Shown: positions 27,371 to 40,174, numbered from the stretch's first letter. The stretch: 64,000 nt of DNA from Tricholomella constricta (GCA_013368375.1 JAACJP010000002.1:1116001-1180000), one strand, 5' to 3'. A program made the numbers and translations. The notes: generated from the sequence alone by a model not told the origin.

Positions 27371-28983
27371 CGTCTTGGGTCTTTACAGAAGAATACCGCG
27401 TCACCCTGAAACAACGACGATGACCGTCGGCGCGTCGAGAACGATCACGTGCCGCGTTTCCGATACAAATATTCCCGGTTTCTCTGCGGCCTCTCAAATG
27501 TGGCTTTCTGCTATGCGTCGAGCCCCACGAGACAACGGACCAGTTTTATTAGTTCGACTGACATCGCGCTGAATGATTGTTTCCCTTGAATTTCTCCGCA
27601 AATGAATTGTGGCACATGCTTTTTATCTGGAAGGTTATCTCTGACGCCACGAATCGTATTATCAAGGAGGGAAAGGTTTCTTCATTGACATCCTGGAACC
27701 TCACATGTTTTTTATAAACTTCCTGATAGTTCCACTGAAATATTTCGCTTTAAGGCACTGTTCATGAGCCCAGCATCGAAGATAATCTCCACGTTAAAAC
27801 GAGAATCTTCGAGTTTGAAAAGGCACAGGGTGCTTCGTCCCACTGCACTGAACAAGGAGGATTATATATGCCACCGACACGTGTTCTCGACCAATATGAG
27901 CCCACTGCAGCTGCAGTTCCTGCGGTTATGGAGGCATCAGAGGGGAAGAAGGCGAGGTCGATAACGTAACTTTTGCTGACGGTGAGGATGTGATTCTGTG
28001 AGGTACTTAGTCGAGAGTAAGGAGTCTTCAGAGGACGAGACTATGGACGAGGTAACAGTCGAAACAGTTGCGTAAATGGCCTCTGAACTCTGAGATGTGT
28101 AACGATTGGGATACTTGCATGGAAGTGCTCGGCTCATAGAGTCAGGGCACGGTAAATGGAGACACAGGCGTTCAATGCTCCAAGGGAAGCCACGTTGCCA
28201 TTCAGCAGTAGATTGTCCAGGAGCCGTCTAAGCCTGGGTGGACTTTCGCTTGCTCAAGGAGAGATCTATACCCACAGGGCATCCTGGAAGTAGAGCCTCG
28301 AGGGATCGAGTGAGGACATGTGATCAGCGCAGCATGAATCGTGCTAGTGCTTTACGAGACATAATTTCAAACGTAAAGCTCTCGTTTCATCTAGCAAAGA
28401 TGCAGGACTCCATATCTTACCGGGGACTAGGTCTCGTAAGCCTAGTGTGACGGTCCTTTGACTCGAGCAAAGACTAGATCCGGTCCAAACGACGCAGCTA
28501 GCCGACATTCCTACTATGACCCCAAAATACAAGCTGAAAGAGGCCGGTTCCAGTTCCGTTTCGCCAAGCAGCCGGGGCATACCAAGGAGCATGGAGAACA
28601 CGACAACAGTCCCGTGGGGCGCGGCGTCTGCGTTGGAAGGTGCTTTGCGTTATATCCACCGGGGCCCCGATGTTAAGGACGACTGGGCAGACACGCTGCC
28701 TCCATGCCGAGAGATTTGCTCGCACTTTCAACCTCGAGGCTTCTATCAGATTTTCCAATCTCAGGAAATCGCCCCAGTACGTGGATTCTGGGGTGAACAA
28801 GAGGATTTGCAGCCCGCGGACTCCAGAAAATGCAATGAGTGGGGAATTTGCTATTAAAGAGTCTATTGACCCTATTAATGATGCCTGCATATAATACATA
28901 CTTTGGTTTACTTTTGAAGATGCGGTTTGATCCAGACAGCCTGAGCGAATGATGATGGGGATAAGTAACGCGTCAAAGCTTTG
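27371..28983. other. gene-poor gap with coding relics
   Basis: There is no complete gene in 1.6 kb. A broken acidic coding fragment is at 27868-28075. Further weak coding-like pieces occur around 28,240-28,680 but in different frames with many stops. Confidence 0.4.
27868..28075 (+). pseudogene. frameshifted coding relic, unidentified
   Basis: Three short frames succeed one another, each with coding-like composition. They are MPPTRVLDQYEPTAAAVPAVM (from ATG 27868), then EEGEVDNVTFADGEDVIL, then YLVESKESSEDETMDEVTVE to TAA 28073-28075. Reading them as one protein needs two frame changes, which suggests a decayed acidic protein. No family is recognised. Confidence 0.25.
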
Positions 28984-29638
28984 TTAGTGGGGCTGAGCAC
29001 CACGCACCATCATCATGACACTCTCCTCTCCGTCCTTCTCCACAGTCCTGACAGCTGTCCCACCCTGCACGCTGGGACTCGTCACAAACCGCGTGAGATT
29101 CTCCAGTTTCGCCACGTCGATGCCGTACTGCTTTGCCAGCCGCTCCACGTCCTGTGCAGACCTGGCTGCCTTCTGTTTGTCAAGCAGCTCGCTGAGCGAA
29201 GCGGCGTGCAGGCGATTATGGACAGGCAGCAGAGAGGAGGCCTCGTGCTCTGACTCCAAACGAGATTTGAAAAGTTGTTTCGTTTCTGTCGTTTTCTAAA
29301 TGCCTCGTGTAAGCAGCAGTCAAATAGTACTGCAATAATGAACGCACTGGACGAATTGTCTGCATGTGATGGTCTACACGCACAGGACCTAGTCGATTGA
29401 GGTTTGCTAGAAAGTCAGGATCTCGCGCATCTCTGTCGATTTCTGTAATGGCATGAGAAGGAAATATGAACACAAGTAGTTGGTTCCGACCTTCCGTCCG
29501 GGTCTCGCTGGCGCGTCGGTCGGCGAGGGGCTGTTCGGAAGCATGAGGAGTGCGCACACCAGCCCAGGAAGGAGTTTCTGCGCGTTTGGGGAGCTTGCGA
29601 CCAGCCTTCGACGCTGCCTTGGATGCTGCACCTCCCAT
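28984..29638 (-). CDS. small conserved-looking protein, unrecognised
   Basis: Three exons with canonical introns. The first starts at the ATG at 29638 (MGGAASKAASKAGRKLPKR) and runs to ETRTE. The second reads EIDRDARDPDFLANLNRLGPVRVDHH to QTIRP. The third reads KTTETKQLFKSRLESEHEAS, LLPVHNRLHAASLSELLDKQK and ends VRGAQPH. The Arg/Ser/Ala-rich N-terminus could be a mitochondrial presequence. Both intron phases are consistent and the blocks look conserved. A TTG codon six residues upstream extends the frame but is not a plausible fungal start. Confidence 0.6.
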
Positions 29639-30086
29639 CGAAGTTGGGCCTGGCAAAGTTGCAGTTCCCTTACGTCATACAGTCGAACGCAAATCATTTG
29701 TGTCGAGCTCTCTATATTTTCATGACCGCCTTTGGCAGCCGTCCTTTGTTGTACAGTATAAGTAAAAAGGAGGAGAAAGAGTATGTAGGCAGCAACATTG
29801 GGAAATAACAAGCCATGTCAACAACACCGCCTGGTACCGTGCAGGTATTAGCGCCCCAAATTTTGGTTCAAAGGAGTGTGAAGAGGCATGTACAACGCGT
29901 TGTGGAGGGAGAGTATGGGTATAAAATGGGTGAGGGTTAAGGGTTGAGGAATAACAATCCAAATGATAAACCAAGCGCGCACGGACATTCGAAAGATGGA
30001 TGAGCAGAACTAAGCAAACGAGCGTGATGCATAGCATATAGAAATTCGCGGAAGGAGCGGAAGTCGTGAGGGTCATATTGGGGCAT
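29639..30086. other. intergenic
   Basis: This lies between the starts of the small gene and the end of the PUF-type gene, both on the minus strand. No gene is seen. Confidence 0.4.
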
Positions 30087-33000
30087 TTACGCATGGAAAG
30101 TTCCCATGTTCGCGGGGTTCGGTTGATAAGCTTGATACATGTATTGTTGATAGACGTGAGGCGGAACGGATTGCACAGATTGAGGGGGAGGAGCCATGCC
30201 CCCATAGGAGGGCTGACCCATCCCGAGCATGGAGCCTGCTTGAGAAAGGCTAGGCGACTGGTTGCCGTATGAGTTTGTGGGAGTCAACGATCCGTTCGAC
30301 GGCGGAATCCCGCCCGCACCGCGACGAATGCCACCGCCAGAGCGAGGGTTGATGTCGGGCGAGCGCAGAGCGAACGGGTTGAATGGATCAGAGGAGGGCG
30401 AGAAAGCCGTCGCGGAGTTCGCATTGCGTCTCGGGGCAGCAGAGTTAGTATATACCGGATCGATTTGGAGTTGAGACTGAACGGGGCCTGCTTGTGGGTT
30501 TTGGCCTCCCATTTGAAGAGCTGCCATCATGGACGCGAGTCCCTGATCATTGGAGGGATAACCTGAGGGTAAACCGGGCATCCCGAATGTGTTCTGAGGT
30601 GCTTTAGCCTTGCCGCCAGTGGGAAGGTTGGTGTAGGTGGGCTGGAAGTTCGGGACGGGTAGCCCGACTTCCTCAATGAGTCTGCGGTAGGCTTGAGTGG
30701 CAATGACCTTTAGCTCAATGAGGACGCGTTTGGTTGCTTCTACGTAGTCGGGTTTGGCAACGGGGTCGATGAAGGGACTGGTCAAGATCTTGTGGACAAC
30801 GGCAACACCGTTGACCTGGTCGCCGAGAACATCCGTAAGAACATGATCTCCAGGCGAAGAGAACAGAGCGCCAACAATCTGTCGCGAAGCATCGGGTTCG
30901 ATCTTTTGATTGACGATACGAAGGACGGTGAGCGAGGCCAACTTGTGAGTACACAAGTGAGACAAGTGAGGGGTGAAGCGCGGGGCGAGCAGGTTGTACC
31001 GCGATGGGAAGCCAGACGTGTCAAGAAGCCAGGTCAGCAAGAGAGCGCCGTTGGGGTTAGTTGCCAATGGGATCGAGTTCAGAATGACTGCGGTGGCAAT
31101 ACGGCGCTGCTGGCTGATAGTGATATGGGGGCTCTCGAGACAGGCTCTCATGCTGCGTGCACCGAAACGTCCTTGTGCAACTTCCCACATGCGATCCACG
31201 ATGGCGTCGAAGATGAAATCATTGGCGGGAGCACCAAAACGGAGGCAGCATCTGATAAAATAAGACTTAGTATGGCGACATTTCCGATTGCATGATATAC
31301 ACGTACTGCACAACATAGTTTCCAAACTGATCCAACAGAAGAGGGGGAGCGTAAGCCCTCAGGTTCTGAGCAATTAAAGCCACTTCCTCTTGACTAGTGA
31401 CACATTCAATGATCTTTTGGGCGGCCCAAGTGCCGTTTTTGTGGATACCAATCATGGCAAGATGAGGAGTGATGCGCTCAAGCATCATAAATCTAGGACC
31501 AGGGGAACACTTCTCGAAGAGTTTTTGAACAACCTACACAGGACGATTAGGAATACCCACCATACAACGTTCAAGGTACTCACAGTGTTGCCGAGCCAAT
31601 CAGCTGCCAGGTCTACAATCTCCCCGTCAAGGAAGTCGGCAGCGACCTGATCAACCTCGTCGACAGTCATGGTTCCTGAATCTAAGCGTTTACGCAGTTC
31701 GCGCAACTTTGAAGCATCCCATCGCCTGTTATGGGGTCGTTCAGAGACCAGGGGGATGGTAGTGTAATACATCGTAGGAGGGCGGAACTCTGAAGCCAAC
31801 AACAGAATTAGTATATACCCCCGTAAAATTGCAACAAATACGAACCGGAAAGAGCTTGGATATCTGCCTCAGCGTCAGCGCTCCCCGCGCTGAGTTCCCT
31901 CATGATCATCTGTTGCTCGGTGACCGATGGCGCCCAGCCAGCAGGTTTAGGCATTCCATCGTTGAGATACGATGCTGTGTGCGCCCCAGAGGCAATCATA
32001 CTGAGCAGAAGATTCGACCGGTAATTTTCTACGGCCCCACCAAGGACCTGTTGGTCAGCCGGAATGGTCGAGGCGCCCTTGACGGAACGGAGCGCATGAA
32101 TAGTCGCCCCGACGCTGAGATCTCCAACCCCTTGAACAACCACGTTCGCGTTCTCTTCAGTCCCTCCGTTACCTTCCTGTCCATTCTTGACAGGGACCTT
32201 GGCAAATCCAATGCGAATGGCTCCGACATCGCTTCCGAGAACATCACGACCGTTGAGAGCTTTGCGGGCTCTGACAGCATCATCTAGACGCTCGAAATTG
32301 ACTGCAGGAAACATTTCATCAGGTTTTGCATTCTAAGCCCCACGGCAATAAAATACTGACTGAATCCGCAATTCTTGTGTGTCAAGACCCTGGCAGACTC
32401 GATAGGCCCATATGGGCTGAACACGCTCAAGATAGTAGCAGGCGTGGTGGTCGACGGAATCGAGCCTATCCAAAGAGCGCGTGTCGGCGTGGACTGCAAT
32501 TGAGCATCCATCGGACCCAAGTTAGCGTTGGAGCCAGCATTCTTCCCAGGACCGGCACCAGGGGAAGTAGGACCTGGGCTTGTCGGGGTTCCCTTGGCGG
32601 GTGCTACTGGAGCGCTATCCGCCTTGCCAAACCCAATGCGCACGGTTTGGCCGTTGGGCATGCCAATGTCCCCACCAAGTCTATTAAGAACATCTTCCTT
32701 GGCGCGGACGGCGTCCGTGAGGTCGACGAAGTTTACAAAACCACATTCCTAGAAGAAAATCAAGTCAGAAATGGATAACTGGAGCGTGTTTGTGGCTTGA
32801 CCTTTTCGGGCAAAAGCCTCAGACTTTCGATAGCGCCATAGGGAGCAAATACGTGAATGAGCTGCTCGCTAGTAACAGCGCTGTCGAGATTCCCAATCCA
32901 CAAGGAGCGGGTTGGGGTCTGTGTCTGGGAAGAAGGTCCCTCTGACTTGGGAGAGAGGGACCGATTCTGGGAGGAAGGTGCAATAAGGTATGCCGAAGCC

Positions 33001-34314
33001 CCGCGTCCTGGAGTGATGGTACTATCTCCACCCGGGAAATGAACTGTGGGAGAAGCACCAGTTCTCGACCCAGAGATGGATTTTAGGATACCAGCTGGCC
33101 CGCCCATGCTGTTGACCACGGAGAGGCCGGCACTCTGATGCGTGAGTTCGTTGATGTAAGGGTGTGTATCTGCGGCGGTGGTAGCACGGCGCTGAATCGA
33201 GCGCATTGGATCATCGAGGTTGCCAACCGAAATGGCGCGGGGCCTAACAGTCAAATGATCGGTTGGTTTAAATCCTTTTGCCATGTAGGCAGCAGAGGGA
33301 TAGCCGCCCTCAAGATTGGACGTTTCGTAAGAGTTTATGCGTTGACGGGTGTAAACGTGTTCATCATAATTATCGAAATACTCCTCCTCCTCTTCAGCGG
33401 CGGGAGTGGCGAGCAAGGATCCACCAGCAGACGGCCGGCTGCGGTACGGGTTGGAAACTGTGCTCGCGCGCATCCGAGATGGGTGTCCGGCGAGATTTCC
33501 TGCGATGGCAGCCTGAGCTTGGTTGCGCAGCTCAGTTATGGTTGCTGCAGGGGGAGGACGATAATCGTCTAAGCCGAGGTAATCAAGGGTGTGAACGTCG
33601 AAGTCATCTGCGCCGGAATCCGCAGAGGTGACGGATCGCAATTCGTCCAGAACAGGAAAACCATTCCCACTGCCATTGGTCGAGGACAACCAGGAGGAAG
33701 AAAAGATGGACGGGCCAAAAGCATTGGAAAGGCCGCCAGTCGGTAAAGTCAATGATCCTGATCGGAGTCGGCTATTGCGTTCAGTCACCGCCGATGATGC
33801 GGCGGTGGATGCCACTGATGTTGCGTGACGCAGACTTGGGCGTGCAGGAGCTGCGATACTGCTAGGGAGAGGGCCGGGAGCCTGCCTCTGTACTTGCTCA
33901 GTCATGGAATCAGTCGACGCTGGAGTAACACCCAATGTGCTCGACGCCGCCGCGAAACGTTGCGCAGCAAGTTGAACATTGGAAGGTAGGGTCCCAGCCC
34001 TTGCCCTCCGGAACCCGGGTGGGTAATTAGTGGGAGGCAGTGTAGTGCCATCCACAGGAGTCGTGACAGAGGGTGATTGATCATTAGGTGGGGAACCGCC
34101 AGAAGCTCGGGCGCGCAGCGCAGGGGGCAGATATCTGCCACCCAATCGTTCCTCAGCCTCCCGCGCCCTGTTAAACACGTCAGTCAAAAAGGATAATCTA
34201 TAGGGTTTCCTGTCACCTTTTGGCAAACGCGGCCGATGGCGCAGGAGGGGGTGTCTTCCCAGGGGGCGGAGCCCGAGTATAGGAGCCGTTGTTGTCAGAG
34301 GCCGATAATGACAT
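30087..34314 (-). CDS. JSN1/PUF1-type RNA-binding protein (two RRMs plus Pumilio repeats)
   Basis: The first exon is short and starts at the ATG at 34314 (MSLSASDNNGSYTRAPP), joined by a 50-90-nt intron to AREAEERLGGRYLPPALRAR. A long Ser/Pro-rich region precedes RRM1 (TRSLWIGNLDSAVTSEQLIH, FAPYGAIESLRLL) and RRM2 (RALWIGSIPSTTTPATILSV, FVNFERLDDAVRARKALNG). After a linker, Pumilio repeats are visible (DWLGNTVVQKLFEKC, HKNGTWAAQKIIECV, QFGNYVVQCCLRFG, GRFGARSMRACLE). The end is Gln/Pro/Asn-rich (YQQYMYQAYQPNP). RRM plus PUF repeats is the arrangement of yeast JSN1/PUF1 and PUF2, which bind mRNAs of membrane and mitochondrial proteins. At least six exons. Confidence 0.88.
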
Positions 34315-36630
34315 TATAGTGGGTTTTGAATGAAACGATTAGGGATTACGAAAGTGATGGGCGGACGCTTGTCCGTCTGAATACGAAGACCGTGAAGGAA
34401 AGGGCCAATTAAGTCGAGAAAAGTTCGTCCACAGAAAAAGCGAGCTGGACGAAAATTTTGTCGTAATAATGATGCCTCCGGATCAGGGCGTTCGATAAGA
34501 GAGCCAAATTTTGAGGGGCGAAGACAGACAAGAGTTGCCCACAACTACTATGGTAGAGGTGCCGCCAGAAAATACTAAGTAATAGTGAACGGGGTGGAAG
34601 TCGAGGAGCAAGTGTCAACGAATCTTTCCTCGCTGGCTTTACCTTCCCACGCCTCAATTGCCTTCTCCCATGCCCGTCGGCGGAACCTTCGGCAGATTCT
34701 TCCATCACTGTAAACTTGAATCTGTCACAGGTCCACCACTCGTGCAGGGAGGCTATTCCAGAAAATTTCATTGACTCTCACTCTCACTGGACTTTCAGAT
34801 GGACAAAATTGACGCGAACTGATTCCTCGCCCAAATTACTTATATATATTTCACGCTCGTCTGACCCTTGCGGACCGTCTTACGCGATGTGCGACTGCAA
34901 AGCTAGTCAGGAGGAAGAACGTGCGAGCGGAATTACATTTACAGTGCTGGATAACCTTTTGAGAAGGTTCTCGTAGAGTCATTGTGCCTTAACTCCGCAT
35001 GGAGAGGGAAATGGAAGGCATTCGAAATACTGGGGATGCCTGAGGGGCACGCTTAATAGCTGGATTACCCCGGGTTTTTTGAGAGATGTCAACCTGACGG
35101 GCCTTGTGTGTGATCGCGTGGTGCTTGAAGAGGAGCAGTGCCAGTACAGCGAACGTTTGGCCTCGAGGTTCGTTCATGATCTCTATGATCTGAACGACAA
35201 TCCAGAGGCATGGCCTTTTTCGCTTCAACCTTAGTGGTGGTGAGGACTCTGACGAGAGCGTGGCGTCGTTCAGCCGTGTTGGTAAACGAAACCGTGTATT
35301 TCTCGCAGCGCAACAGATGCCCCAAAGTACGAGGCAAAAGCGCGTGACCCAAGAGACCCCTAAGTTATGACTGACGTGCCCTTTGTCAAATTCCCTACCA
35401 CAGATAATAATAAGAGGCGGCCCGTCCTAGTGGAGTCTCCATGCATACCATATATGTATCGGGCAGCAATTCAGGTCAGGAGCTTCAAGTAATGCGACTG
35501 ATACGCCATCCATTGAGCGAATGACACCCTGAACGTACTGTATCAGCCAAGTTCAAATTCTGATACCAACACCTTCAAGCCATCATAGATCACAGAAGCC
35601 AACGAGTGTGAGAGACCTATCAGAAACAGGAAACAGTTGGGCGGAGGCTATCATCCTAGATGGCGAGTTTCAGGAAACAAAATACGGTTCCCCTGTTGGG
35701 CGGGCCGTGAACGAGTGGGGCGCATTAGTATTCTGCCAGTCACAACGGTGGTTTCGATGAACCCTCCTTTTCGGCAAAGACCTTCAAAATAAATAAACAA
35801 CCCCAGATTCACATGCATTTCAAGTCGTCAAGTGCGTTCGTTGGTTCTAGGCCTGTCTCCTAGATTACTCCCAAGTGCAAAGTCGCCTTGTCAAATTATC
35901 ACGACATACGATTTCAACTACTAGTAGGTTACAAGCATGACATGGGCGATTCGCAAAGGAAGCTCGAAGGGATTGGGGATGGGACATGAGAAGTAATAGT
36001 TCCATGAGTGGGGGGGTTGCAATGTATGTATCAATGTTACGTATGTATATGTGGGTGGTAGTAATAATAATGGGGGGCTCATGGCGACACACAGGGGGGG
36101 ACCGGACCAAGAATATCAATACACATACGGAGACGGGGGTAACTATTTTGGGAACGTGAAAGGGGTATTCAAGGCCGTCGCGACACGAGAGGTCGATTTA
36201 ATCTGCATGTGCGGGCACCAAAAAAAAAGACAAACTTCATCAAAAAAGCGGGGCGAAGAGGAAGGGGTAAGGATCAAAAGGGGAGGGAGAGGGTTGGAAG
36301 GATGGGGGCGATAATCCTGGAAGCCCCTCGTGCTAAAAGTCGCGTTGAAGCCGTTGAGGGTTGAAGTATGCGCGAAAAGATTTCAAAGGTGACGGAGGGG
36401 TGGCGAAAGACAACTATATCTGATACAAATCTAATATGGAGAGGTTCGGTATCACGAACAATAATAAGCGACTGCAACGGAGGAGCAGGCTCATGATCAC
36501 AAGCACAGTATCGATAAACGAGAAAAAGGAAACGGGAAATGCGGATCGGAGGAGAGAACAAGGGGGAAAATGCAAAAAAGCATTGTATGAAAGCAAGCAC
36601 GTACATGGTGTCCACGATAAGCGGCAGCTT
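34315..36630. other. gene-poor gap
   Basis: A 2.3-kb stretch: the 5' region of the PUF-type gene, a coding relic at 35037-35370, and the G-run-rich 3' flank of the next minus-strand gene (runs of 6-7 G around 36,008-36,100). No complete gene is visible. Confidence 0.45.
35037..35370 (+). pseudogene. coding relic in two frames, unidentified
   Basis: A plus-strand frame from 35037 to TAG 35232-35234 has strong coding character (LNSWITPGFLRDVNLTGLVC, then EEEQCQYSERLASRFVHDLY, then NDNPEAWPFSLQP). A second frame continues (GGEDSDESVASFSRVGKRN) to TGA 35368-35370. There is no start codon at the head and no clean intron between the frames. It may be a gene remnant or a terminal exon of something not recognised. 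Confidence 0.3.
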
Positions 36631-39600
36631 TCATGATAGCGAGTTCCGTGAGCCGCCCCGGCGAGAGCGCGTGCGCGTCTGCGTTTGCGCAGCAATGGCG
36701 TCCGCGACACGCTTCGACCGGCGTAGGGGCCGATCTGCGCGCTCTGAGTCTGGTGCTGGCGGTACCAGCGCCTGCCCCTGCTTCGTTGAAGACTCGGCGT
36801 CCAGGGACTGTGCCCCCCCAGGAACAGCAATCACAATCTTCTGCTCGACCAGCATAGGCGAGGACGGCGGCGAGTTCTCCTTATCCCAATCTGGAATATC
36901 GCACAGAGCATGGAAGATCTCCTGTTCCGTTGCGCTGAGTGGAAGGTCTGCCTCCTCGGCGCTGCGATCTGGCGAGGACAGCGCCATAGAGAGGGTGAAC
37001 GCACCACTAGGTGGTGCAGACTCCTCCCGGCTCTCCCAAGCTTTGCCTAATGTCTGCGTTTCCGCCGAGCCGCACAGCTGCGTCGCCTGCAGCGTCGATC
37101 CAAAGTGCGGCCCAAAGTGGCCGAGCATGCGTCCCTGTTTACTCGAATGGTGGAAGTCCTGAAGCGCCGAGGGGAAACGCTCGAAAAGGTTGTCGGAAAG
37201 AAATGTCTTGAGCGGGCCGTTTTGCAAGCGCTGGTGATCGCGCACGTACGCCTGCGCTGCAGATAGCGGCACCCATGTGCCGGAAACGACTGGGGAGCCC
37301 TTTGTCACGGACGTGGCCTTGGGGATGGTGCTGAGCACGGGCCAAGGGGCTCCCGAGTAGGCGACGATGGGCGAGAGGTTGACGAAATCCGTGTCGATGC
37401 GGCGGAGAAGCTGGAAGGAACCAAGCATCGTCTGATACACTGATATGCCTGTGTAATGTTAAAAATATGTTCTCGTGATCAGAAAAGACTTCTATCACGG
37501 GTAAAAATTGGGCACGTACCTTCGATCTGCGTTGCACTTATGGCAGGAGTGCAGGGGTGGCAAGTATGTACCACGACAACATCAGAAGGGTTCCCACGTG
37601 TTTCATGAGGGGAGATGCATGACGGAAGCGCAAGCAGTGAAGACGGGGCTACAGCAGTGGGGGAGTTCATTGACATGGACCGTATTAGACTCGCCAGAGA
37701 ATGCGAAGTTGTAGGAGTGGGGGCTAGCACGAGTTCTGGCCTTGATGGTCCGGAGGGCTCGCGCTGAGGCGTCAAAGGGAGCGAGAATGAGGTTGGCGGT
37801 GGAGAAGGGCCGTTGAAGTAGTTCGGCTGGATCTTTGTACGTGGACGAAGGGTCGCAAATTGGTCGTCGTTCCACTCGGTAGGTTCTCTAGAGCCTTCCG
37901 GGCTGGGAGAATCGGAATATGACAAACCAGGGAGCTGAGATAAGGGCGATTGGGGAGACGACAGCCCAAAATCAATGTGTAGAGAGGGTGGGTAAAAGGA
38001 AGAATCAAGGTCGATATCCTCCTGCTTGACGCGCGCTGTTAGCTCGCCTTCTGCGCCTAGAGACCAACGTTGAGTGGGGTCGGTATAACCAGACTCCCAG
38101 CTCCAATTGTCAAACGACTCCGTCTTAATGTTGGCTGTCTCGTTCACCAGCACGCTCGCTGCAGCCTGTGCGATAACCTCCGCAACCTTGGCACCAGCCA
38201 ACGAATCATCAAAGTCGTCCCATGCCGCCACTATGCCCTGAACATCGGTAGGCTCCTCTTTCACAGACACTTCAGGCAACATCACCGGGGCAGACGGAGA
38301 CCTCGGGCCAGGACTTTCGCCAATGTCACCATCACCTTCACTATCCAGGTCGGCATCCCAGCCATCAGGGTCGTCCACCGAAGAACGCGGAGCTGTCGAG
38401 TGCCGGCGAGCACCAGTCATGGTGATATGATAGTCGTCATCTTCGTCTTCAGAGTCGGGTGGAAGCGAGCCGATGCTGTATGGAACGGAAGGAGAGCGTC
38501 GGTAGGGATCGACGTCGGCGGAAGACCATGGTACATGGGGGTACGGTGCGTCGTTGCAGGGTGTATAGCAAGGGATGGAGATGGACTTCCTAGGGTAAGG
38601 GGGTAGTGACCATGGTTGCTCTTCTACCGAGGGTTGGGGTGGCGATGGCGCCTCGTCCACCTCGGAAGAAGATGAGTCTACTGACATGGAGTCATCGTCC
38701 GACGATTCTGAATCAGAATCACTATCTTTCGACATATCAATGGTTCTATTCGAGGTAGAACTCGAGTGATCCGTGGTCATCGAAGTCGATGTGGAGGTCG
38801 ACCTGCAGTGGAGGGGTTTAAGGCGGAGTGTGAGTTTAACTTTGGGCGGTGGTTGTTCTTCGTCGATGTCGGACTCTGTGCCTCTAGCAGTACATCCGCG
38901 AAGTGGTCGTTTACGCTTCGACCCACACTGCTCTGCCTGACGCTCCCTCTCCCTCTGACGCTTCTTCTCTTTCGACGAAGTCAAATTTCCCGCCTTTCCA
39001 TCCTCTCCATAGTCACACAGCCTGATACCCGCCCTCGTGAACGGACACGGCGCGCCGGTTGTCCGACTCATATACCACACCATTGTCCCTCGTCTGAAAT
39101 TCGTGACCCTGTTCTCGGGATGGATGTTACAGTGTGCACCGCCGGAACGCGAATGGAGAGCGGGTAGGAGGTCGTCATCGGAGGCGGTGCCGGAGAGCGT
39201 ATGACGTAGTAGTAGTGGCTGGTCCTGTTGCACCTCGCAGCGCTGCATATGAGTTCGGATGTACGTGGTGATAGCCTGACTGGCTGCGGACACGCTATGG
39301 AGGGATAAGTCAGCAACATGGGCAAAGAATAGGCACAAAACCCACTTTTGGCAGACGAGACCGAAAGTGACAGTCATCTCGGCAAGGTCTTTGATCGTCA
39401 TAGCACGGTTGTCCTAAAACGAGAATTAGACAAAGAAAGGAGGTGATCGGGAAGGGGGACGCACGACTGATAGAAAGGAGCGCCCAATGGCGAGGAAGAC
39501 CTTGCTAGTTGCGTCGTCGGGATGAAGCACGATGCCGGGTGGCGGGAACTGGGGGAAGCTGTGCTGGGAGCTAGGGGGCGGTGCGGACTTTAGGGGATGG

Positions 39601-39764
39601 GCTGGCTTCGGCTTGCGCTGCTGCTGAGGCTGTGGGTCGGGTGACTGGCGCAGACGAAGAGAGGGCTTTATTAGGATGTTTTGACGTATACGGGTGCCAT
39701 AGGAGTGGTTGATACGGGGGTCGGGAAGGGAAAGGGGACTGCTAGAGTGCTGGGGCTGGTCCAT
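36631..39764 (-). CDS. putative transcription factor: GDS1-like winged helix plus APSES/KilA-N-like domain
   Basis: The start is the ATG at 39764 (MDQPQHSSSPLSL). The second and third exons carry SKVFLAIGRSFLSVDNRAMT, IKDLAEMTVTFGLVC, SQAITTYIRTHMQRC and FRRGTMVWYMS, which resembles the winged-helix region of fungal GDS1. A long acidic Ser-rich middle follows. The last exon reads YQTMLGSFQLLRRIDTDFVN, then SPVVSGTWVPLSAAQAYVRDH, the pattern of the APSES/KilA-N DNA-binding fold (LLRR-x-D-x-VN ... G-WVPL-A). An RTRSRRGGSR basic tail ends the protein. A role in transcription is inferred from these two domains; targets are unknown. The transposon lies 387 bp upstream of the start. Confidence 0.65.
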
Positions 39765-40144
39765 GGCTTGAGGGCATGAAGAGAAACCGTCGACCAGCGA
39801 AAGAATGGCGAAGAGCGTGTGTGGCGGGATGGCGATGGGGGAAGGAGTTTGAAGAAACAAAAATCAGGGCAACCTCCCTTCCAATTCCTTTTTCTCAATT
39901 CCTTACGCAGCACATTCCCTTCCTGGGCCCCCTGTCACCCCCCTTTTGTCCCCGATTCTCGTCCATATCAGGCTAGATTCCGGGGTCCCTGCTCTTTCCC
40001 TGATTGCCGCAGATTGCCGGTCCTACGTATCCAGATCTGCCGTTCCATCACCAGGGCGCGTCAATAGTCTGACTGTTCTCAACACCAGGAACTCTCTATA
40101 ATTGCCATCTGCAATCTCCTTTTTCGACCTCCAGAGGCTAGCCA
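39765..40144. promoter_or_regulatory. upstream region of the GDS1/APSES-like gene, left flank of the transposon
   Basis: This is 380 nt of non-coding DNA between the ATG at 39764 and the 7-bp target duplication. Before the transposon arrived, this promoter would have continued into the sequence now at 46571. No specific binding site was recognised. Confidence 0.4.
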
Positions 40145-40151
40145 CCTTAGC
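40145..40151. repeat. target-site duplication, left copy
   Basis: CCTTAGC lies immediately outside the left inverted repeat and is repeated exactly at 46564-46570 immediately outside the right one. No shorter or longer duplication fits the element ends. Confidence 0.88.
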
Positions 40152-40174
40152 CCCAGTCAAAACCCCATATGTTG
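40152..40174 (+). repeat. left terminal inverted repeat
   Basis: 23 bp beginning CCCAGTCAAAAC, then one variable base (C here), then CCATATGTTG. It matches the reverse complement of 46541-46563 at every position except the thirteenth. Confidence 0.88.

Noticed and set aside
30792..31295. 167-codon plus-strand ORF
   Set aside because: It is antisense to the Pumilio-repeat region, whose minus-strand reading has the conserved PUF motifs.
36000..36300. Small genes in the G-run-rich stretch
   Set aside because: The open frames are low-complexity and short. The region fits the 3' UTR of the minus-strand gene ending at 36631.
38070..38606. 178-codon plus-strand ORF
   Set aside because: It is antisense to the acidic middle of the GDS1/APSES-like gene and has no recognisable domain.
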